64,000 bases of DNA. It comes from Paenibacillus phytorum. Lineage in GTDB: Bacteria; Bacillota; Bacilli; Paenibacillales; NBRC-103111. The stretch's first letter is position 1. Each line of letters starts with the position of its first letter. A program made the position numbers and the translations under genes. The notes beneath the pieces are model-generated. The model was not told the DNA's origin and did not search any database. It was given only the letters and a program-made list of their open reading frames with translations. The stretch spans positions 62,001-126,000 of the forward strand of contig NZ_WHOA01000004.1 of assembly GCF_013141715.1 (NCBI RefSeq), read 5' to 3'. Positions 59,848 through 64,000 of the stretch are shown here, piece after piece.

Positions 59848-60654
59848 TTGAAAAATTTCACTGCTTTGCTCACCGCTTTAGCCCTCGCCTCGGCCATTCC
59901 AGCAGAATTGGCTTCAGCCGCTTCATTCGAAATCACAACCACGATTCAATCCTCTCTCGACAAAACGATTGCCGACGCGACTCAAACACAAGCTAATCGA
60001 ATCAATGCACTTTACACCGAATTCCTCACCCTTCAGAAACAAGAACAGGACTGGGACGCCAAGATCAATACGCTGCATAGCAGAAATAAGGATACATCAG
60101 CTGAGCTGGGCAAACAGGCCAAAGATATCGATTCCGCCAAATTGGCGAAATTGGAGGAGGAGATCACACGAACGAGAGCTCGGCATCAGCCCTTATTATC
60201 TCAATACGCCGCGCTAAACAAACAGATCGAAGCCGCCCGATCACTGAAAAGCAAAAGCTTGGGCGCCCTGCTAAGATTCCAAGCTGCTGCTATGAAAATC
60301 CCCGTACAACTAGCTCGTATCGACATCAGTGCCAAGGTAAAAGCTTCCCAAGCTGCTAAAGACAAAGCATCCAAGGCGACCAAAAAAATCCGCAGCAGCC
60401 TGAATGACATTGACCCCATAAACGTACAGATCAAAGCTAAGCAAGGTGCTATCAAAACGATCCAAAACAGCCTCTCCCCGATATGGACCGCATTTAAACA
60501 AGGAGCAAAAAAAGAAGATTCGAATGCTGTTCAAAGCTCACTCACCTCCATGATTTCTCTATCCCGTCAAATGAATGCAGAAAAAGAAAGCATCTTTAAG
60601 CTTGAAACGAAGGTAAGTGAGGCACTCGCAGGGATTAAGGCTCAAATCCCGTAG
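59848..60654 (+). CDS. Secreted coiled-coil protein
   Basis: A 268-residue exported protein starting at TTG 59848, with GGAGG 7 bases upstream. The signal peptide (NFTALLTALALASAIPAELASA) is followed by almost continuous helix with heptad-like patterns (RINALYTEFLTLQKQEQDWD, KLAKLEEEITRTRARHQPLL, ALNKQIEAARSLK) and a basic Ala/Lys region. There is no Cys, no enzyme domain and no anchor. It is probably a surface or matrix protein. It lies directly behind the promoter and attenuator, so expression seems tightly set by an unknown signal. Confidence 0.8.
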   Translation: MKNFTALLTALALASAIPAELASAASFEITTTIQSSLDKTIADATQTQANRINALYTEFLTLQKQEQDWDAKINTLHSRNKDTSAELGKQAKDIDSAKLAKLEEEITRTRARHQPLLSQYAALNKQIEAARSLKSKSLGALLRFQAAAMKIPVQLARIDISAKVKASQAAKDKASKATKKIRSSLNDIDPINVQIKAKQGAIKTIQNSLSPIWTAFKQGAKKEDSNAVQSSLTSMISLSRQMNAEKESIFKLETKVSEALAGIKAQIP

Positions 60655-60965
60655 GGTCTGAGGTCAATATTAAGCCAATAAAAACATTTTAGTGCGCCTT
60701 GCAGTATATAGAGATTCGAAAGACCGTAGTATATAATAAATATAAAATTCGATACTTAGTATAAAGACCAAGAGAATGGAGGAATCGTCATCAAGAAAGT
60801 AAATAAAGTTGCTCTCCCCACAGGGATTAGTCCTGATTTTCTTTGAAGAGTACGACGAAACCTTGAAAGGTTTAAAAGATAGATAATGAACACAATCACT
60901 ATTGACCACCCAAGAAGATTCTCTCGATGTCGTAGCTGAGATAATTAGGAGACATTCAGTACTCT
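60655..60965. pseudogene. Decayed coding region
   Basis: No intact gene. At 60777-60845 GGAGG is followed by a frame reading IKKVNKVALPTGISPDFL that hits a stop. A shift by one base continues as EEYDETLKGLKDR, and a further stretch reads EDSLDVVAEIIRRHSVLFD to a stop at about 60972. The pieces look like one small broken gene of about 65 residues. The family is not recognised. Confidence 0.4.
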
Positions 60966-61526
60966 TTGACTAATGAAGCTTGTCCCAAGCCCAACTCCAT
61001 CCCTGCGGGCGCAACGAATGGCAGCAATCCTGATCAAGCAGCTAATTCAGTCGTGATATCGGGTGGTTTCAACACAGATCCGCAAGACCATGGCAGGCCT
61101 GTCGTACTCATTGCCGCGGCCCTTGGGGTACCCACTGAGGTCTTTAGAGAAGCATTTCGCGGCGTAACTCCTGCAGGACTGGATAGTGGCCCAAGCTCCG
61201 AACAAGCTCAGAAAAACAAATCAGCTCTCCTTAAAGTTCTGGCTCCCTATGGAATCACGAATGAACGCTTAGATGAGGTGTCCAACTATTACCGTTATAA
61301 CGGAAGAAAAAGTGAGACATGGCAAAAAACGCAAGCTACAGCAACCGCAATAGTTACGAATGGTATTGTGACTGGTGTAACCATTACAAATCCAGGAGCA
61401 GGGTATTCTTCCAATCCGACAATAACCGTAACGGGACCAAACGGTACATTCACTGCGACAGCTACGTTAGCCTACACGAAAGACTTTAAAACAAACGGAA
61501 GTATTTCTGCTATCACTATCAACTAA
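60966..61526 (+). CDS. Secreted-type repeat protein, 5' end apparently lost
   Basis: A 186-residue frame beginning at TTG with no ribosome binding site and no signal peptide. The middle (SGGFNTDPQDHGRPVVLIAAALGVPTEVFREAF, split around DHGRPVVLIAAALG) and the end (IVTGVTITNPGAGYSSNPTITVTGPNGTF, a beta-repeat-like element) read as an extracellular protein. A Cys and AGATNGSNP near the start would fit the part just after a signal peptide. The decayed stretch upstream suggests that the 5' end was lost by rearrangement. Function unknown; may be a pseudogene. Confidence 0.55.
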   Translation: MTNEACPKPNSIPAGATNGSNPDQAANSVVISGGFNTDPQDHGRPVVLIAAALGVPTEVFREAFRGVTPAGLDSGPSSEQAQKNKSALLKVLAPYGITNERLDEVSNYYRYNGRKSETWQKTQATATAIVTNGIVTGVTITNPGAGYSSNPTITVTGPNGTFTATATLAYTKDFKTNGSISAITIN

Positions 61527-61566
61527 TTTTGCATAAACTTTCCTCGCTTTAACACCGGTACAAATC

Positions 61567-61592
61567 AAAAAGCACCCTCTCAGGTGCTTTTT
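61567..61592. terminator. Terminator between 60966 gene and DUF3231 gene
   Basis: AAAAAGCACC pairs with GGTGCTTTTT around CTCTCA. Confidence 0.8.
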
Positions 61593-61653
61593 GTGCTTAT
61601 ACTAGCAAAGTACTGCTTAACGCTTCCTAAACTACCTTGCTAAGGCTTAAGCC

Positions 61654-62181
61654 TTAAGGCTTGAAATACGGGGGTGCTTTTAACCACCCTTTTCTCATTA
61701 ATAAATCTTTTAACGTTATCGCGTATGTAAACTTCTTCATCTGAAATTTGGCGAACATTGCCGCTACATCCGGCCGTACTGCCTCTGTCATGCCCCGGCA
61801 AGCATAATTTATACCCAGTACAATATTGAAGCTGAGAAGACTCGCTATTTCCTCATCAGACAGTTTGGATCCCTCCGGAATATTCCGAAAATCGCCAATC
61901 GGTTTATCCGGCAATGCCTCGGGCAGCGGGACGCCTTCTGCTTTTAAAAACTCAGTTAGCTCTGCAAAAATTGGACCATGAACATCGTTAATGACTTCTT
62001 TCAGCTTCTCCTTAAGTTCAAGATCCTCTACAATATTAAAAGACACCTTTTCACCGCGCATTGTTTGATCCGTTGCAGTCAAATAAAACCACAGATTCAT
62101 GACTTCTCCGACGTTTAAAGGCGGCTTTTCACCATCGAGAAACGGCTTAATCGCATCATTGAGTACTTCCATGATATTCAT
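61654..62181 (-). CDS. DUF3231-family protein
   Basis: A 175-residue cytosolic helical protein. PPLNVGEVMNLWFYLTATDQ, FLKAEGVPLPEALPDKP, GSKLSDEEIASLLSFNIVLGINYACRG and LMRKGWLKAPPYFKP are the marks of the DUF3231 family, found in spore-forming Bacilli and ferritin-like in outline. The function is not established. The ATG follows AAGGAG at 8 bases. It is a single gene. Confidence 0.85.
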   Translation of the reverse strand: MNIMEVLNDAIKPFLDGEKPPLNVGEVMNLWFYLTATDQTMRGEKVSFNIVEDLELKEKLKEVINDVHGPIFAELTEFLKAEGVPLPEALPDKPIGDFRNIPEGSKLSDEEIASLLSFNIVLGINYACRGMTEAVRPDVAAMFAKFQMKKFTYAITLKDLLMRKGWLKAPPYFKP

Positions 62182-62354
62182 GTTCGCAGCTCCTTTTTGC
62201 TAGTTAGCGTTCCCTTCTGCCTGGTTTTTATTTCATGCTTTTATTTGAATCATAACGAGTGCTGCGCTAATGCCGTGTGTAGTCCACCGTTTTAATCAGA
62301 AATTAATCAAAGTTCGGACATTTTTCCCGGTTCATGATTCCGCTATGCTTTGAT

Positions 62355-62393
62355 AAAAAAACACTATCCAAATCCCGTAGGAATAGATAGTGT
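62355..62393 (-). terminator. Terminator of EamA transporter gene
   Basis: AACACTATC pairs with GATAGTGT, with an inner TCC/GGA stem. A T run follows on the minus strand. Confidence 0.75.
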
Positions 62394-62432
62394 CTTATTA
62401 GGAAGATATACTCCCTCCGCTTTCGCTTAGGT

Positions 62433-63368
62433 CTAGATTTCAACAGATTTTCCACCTACAGAGGAAAGCCTGCTATCTCTTTTCTTTAAAGTCCCTATCA
62501 CAATACCAACCGTGGTAAGAATAAAGGCCACAACGTGAATCCAACCAATTTTTTCATCCAAAAAAATAATGCCCCCAACCATACTGGCAAAAGGCAGCCC
62601 GTTTAGAAACATAGCTGTTTTGTTGGCACCTAGAAATTTAATACCATGATTCCACCCTAATGTACCCAGTGAAGATGCTACCCAAGCTGACATCAACATA
62701 ACGGCCCAAGCCATGGCTGGCAAATGAATCTGAGCATACGACGAAGGCCCCAAGAAAGTCACTGTACCCAGATTTAACATGACTCCCCCAATTAGTGTGG
62801 AATAAGTAGTGACAACTAAAGTTGGCATGGACGTTGCCGACAACTTCTTGATGAACAATGCACCAACAACATAAGCCAACATGGATAGAAGCATGATGAC
62901 ATCTCCCCATCCAGATAAACCAACCGAACTATCTGCCGATTTGGAAGTTACGACCAAAACGACCCCCGAGAATCCAAACAGAATACCGACGCCTAATCTC
63001 ATACTGAATTTTTCCCCAATGAAAATGGATGCAAGCAGAGCGGTAGATAACGGATTTAATCCTAATATCAGCGATGCATTTGTAGCTGTAGTTGTAACTA
63101 CCCCGTAAGCTAAAAACAACTGATGAAAGAAGATCGATGTTAGTCCTATAAGAAAAAGAAGTCCCCACTGCTTTGCATTTGGTTTATAGAATCCATACTT
63201 TTTAAATGCAAACGGAAGCAACACAATTCCAGCGAGCGGTATCCTAATTGCGGCTACAAGCATGGGCGAGATAAACTGTGTAAGGTATTTAACCATTACA
63301 ATATTTAAACCCCACGAAATGACCACCATAGCTAAGATGAAATAAATGGTTTTCTCTGACTTTACCAA
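62433..63368 (-). CDS. EamA/DMT-family transporter
   Basis: A 311-residue membrane protein with ten predicted spans in two EamA halves (WGLNIVMVKYLTQFISPMLVAAIRIPLAG and GWGDVIMLLSMLAYVVGALFIKKLS). GLTSIFFHQLFLAYGVVTTTATNASLILGLNPL is the typical end of the first half. Such proteins export amino acids or other metabolites; the substrate is unknown. The start is TTG at 63368 with a weak ribosome site. It is a single gene with a clear terminator. Confidence 0.88.
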   Translation of the reverse strand: MVKSEKTIYFILAMVVISWGLNIVMVKYLTQFISPMLVAAIRIPLAGIVLLPFAFKKYGFYKPNAKQWGLLFLIGLTSIFFHQLFLAYGVVTTTATNASLILGLNPLSTALLASIFIGEKFSMRLGVGILFGFSGVVLVVTSKSADSSVGLSGWGDVIMLLSMLAYVVGALFIKKLSATSMPTLVVTTYSTLIGGVMLNLGTVTFLGPSSYAQIHLPAMAWAVMLMSAWVASSLGTLGWNHGIKFLGANKTAMFLNGLPFASMVGGIIFLDEKIGWIHVVAFILTTVGIVIGTLKKRDSRLSSVGGKSVEI

Positions 63369-63423
63369 GTTGATGCACGCCTACTCTCTATCGATTTTTG
63401 ACTAATATAATCTTATTACACCA

Positions 63424-63449
63424 CAAAAAGACACCTAAGACGGTGTCTT
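63424..63449 (-). terminator. Terminator of 63507-63713 gene
   Basis: AAGACACC pairs with GGTGTCTT around TAAGAC; TTTTT follows on the minus strand. Confidence 0.7.
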
Positions 63450-63506
63450 CTAGTACCTATCATCTTACTACACTCTTTGCTTCCATTCTAATAGATCATT
63501 TAGTAA

Positions 63507-63713
63507 CTATACTTGTTTCCTACTAGCGTGCAATTCATAGTTGCTTCTATGAAACTTTTTAACCATATCTTTATAACAATTATTTTCTTGTTCACTCAAA
63601 CCAAACTGATTATCTTTTATAATTAGATTTCCAATGATACGTTTCAAAATTTCGCTCCTGCGTCCTAACATCTCTGTATGATTCAATCCCACCAACTCCT
63701 TGCTTATTTTCAT
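63507..63713 (-). CDS. Hypothetical small protein
   Basis: A 68-residue charged, helical protein, not recognised (HTEMLGRRSEILKRIIGNL, GLSEQENNCYKDMVKKFHR). Starts are ATG 63713, with AGGA 10 bases before, or TTG 63686, with AAGGAG 9 bases before. A terminator follows 58 bases after the stop, supporting a real transcript. No membrane span. Confidence 0.6.
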   Translation of the reverse strand: MKISKELVGLNHTEMLGRRSEILKRIIGNLIIKDNQFGLSEQENNCYKDMVKKFHRSNYELHASRKQV

Positions 63714-63906
63714 TTCGCATCGGTCCTATTAAGTATAACAAATAGCATTTTGGGTGAAAAACCGTCTATGGATACCTAAAGCCAAGTATTCCGCCCTAAG
63801 AATGGATTAGACTTAACCAAGGCTATGTATTCGAAAACATCCTGCCCTATCCTCCCAATTAAGTACCTCCACAATATTAAGATCCCACATACTCTGAAAG
63901 AGTGGC

Positions 63907-63940
63907 AAAAAACAGCTCCAACCACTTGGTGGCCGAGCTG
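63907..63940 (-). terminator. Terminator for a minus-strand gene beyond the right edge
   Basis: CAGCTC pairs with GAGCTG and ACCAC with GTGG; TTTTTT follows on the minus strand. Confidence 0.55.
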
Positions 63941-63950
63941 CTTATTAGAT

Positions 63951-63998
63951 TTACATATCTGTGCATAGACGAGCTAAATGAATCATATTTATCAAAGA
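63951..63998 (-). CDS. Possible C-terminal end of a gene cut by the right edge
   Basis: A minus-strand frame reads SLINMIHLARLCTDM to a stop at 63951, ten bases before a terminator hairpin. Too short to identify. Frame and start cannot be verified inside the window. Confidence 0.3.
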   Translation of the reverse strand, partial: SLINMIHLARLCTDM

Positions 63999-64000
63999 GA

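Overview
The window looks like chromosomal DNA from a spore-forming Gram-positive bacterium, most likely Paenibacillus or a close relative. The reasons are strong AGGAGG-type ribosome binding sites, many TTG and GTG starts, SLH and BIG2 surface proteins, an LplABC-type sugar transporter with no ATPase gene beside it, a thiamine ECF transporter behind a TPP riboswitch, pdaA, DUF3231, a GlnK/GlnL-like sensor pair, and repeat-rich intergenic islands. I see no rRNA, tRNA, CRISPR array, intact insertion sequence or prophage.

Left part (1-19 kb): an ABC-F ATPase cut by the left edge; a decayed stretch; a ten-domain BIG2 secreted protein and a small protein with a Gly/Leu tail; psuK-psuG for pseudouridine breakdown; a LacI-controlled CUT1 sugar importer ending in a PHP metallohydrolase; a nitroreductase; an Fsr-like MFS exporter with a GntR regulator; a repeat island; a 25-residue CDGSH-motif microprotein behind a good promoter and a Fur-like box; and an SLH surface protein.

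Middle (19-41 kb): a complete fructose PTS operon (fruR-like regulator, fruK, EIIBC, EIIA, HPr, EI) with a cre-like site on its promoter; ykoEDC-type thiamine precursor uptake under a TPP riboswitch, with a frameshift at an A8 run in the T subunit; a chemoreceptor; an AraC regulator divergent from a variant pyruvate kinase; uvsE; a BrkB-like membrane protein; a UvrD-like helicase with a putative zinc tail; and the redox operon trxB-trxA-tpx.

Right part (41-64 kb): a PrsA-like foldase and PdaA; a sensor kinase, stand-alone receiver and degenerate HD-GYP operon with a divergent LuxR-type regulator; an operon of three small secreted helical proteins sharing an N-terminal D-x4-[LM]-x2-W-[FY] signature, followed by a type I signal peptidase; an aspartate-use block (aspartase, malic enzyme, dicarboxylate/amino-acid symporter) divergent from a GlnK/GlnL-like pair; a RelP-type alarmone synthetase; an attenuator-controlled coiled-coil secreted protein; DUF3231; and an EamA transporter.

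The best candidates for something undescribed are the secreted-protein and signal-peptidase operon (46.6-49.3 kb), the intergenic repeats that share a scaffold but carry different palindromic words (17.1 and 33.9 kb), the CDGSH microprotein (17.4 kb), and the compact attenuator at 59.7 kb. All calls come from reading the sequence; no database search was run.
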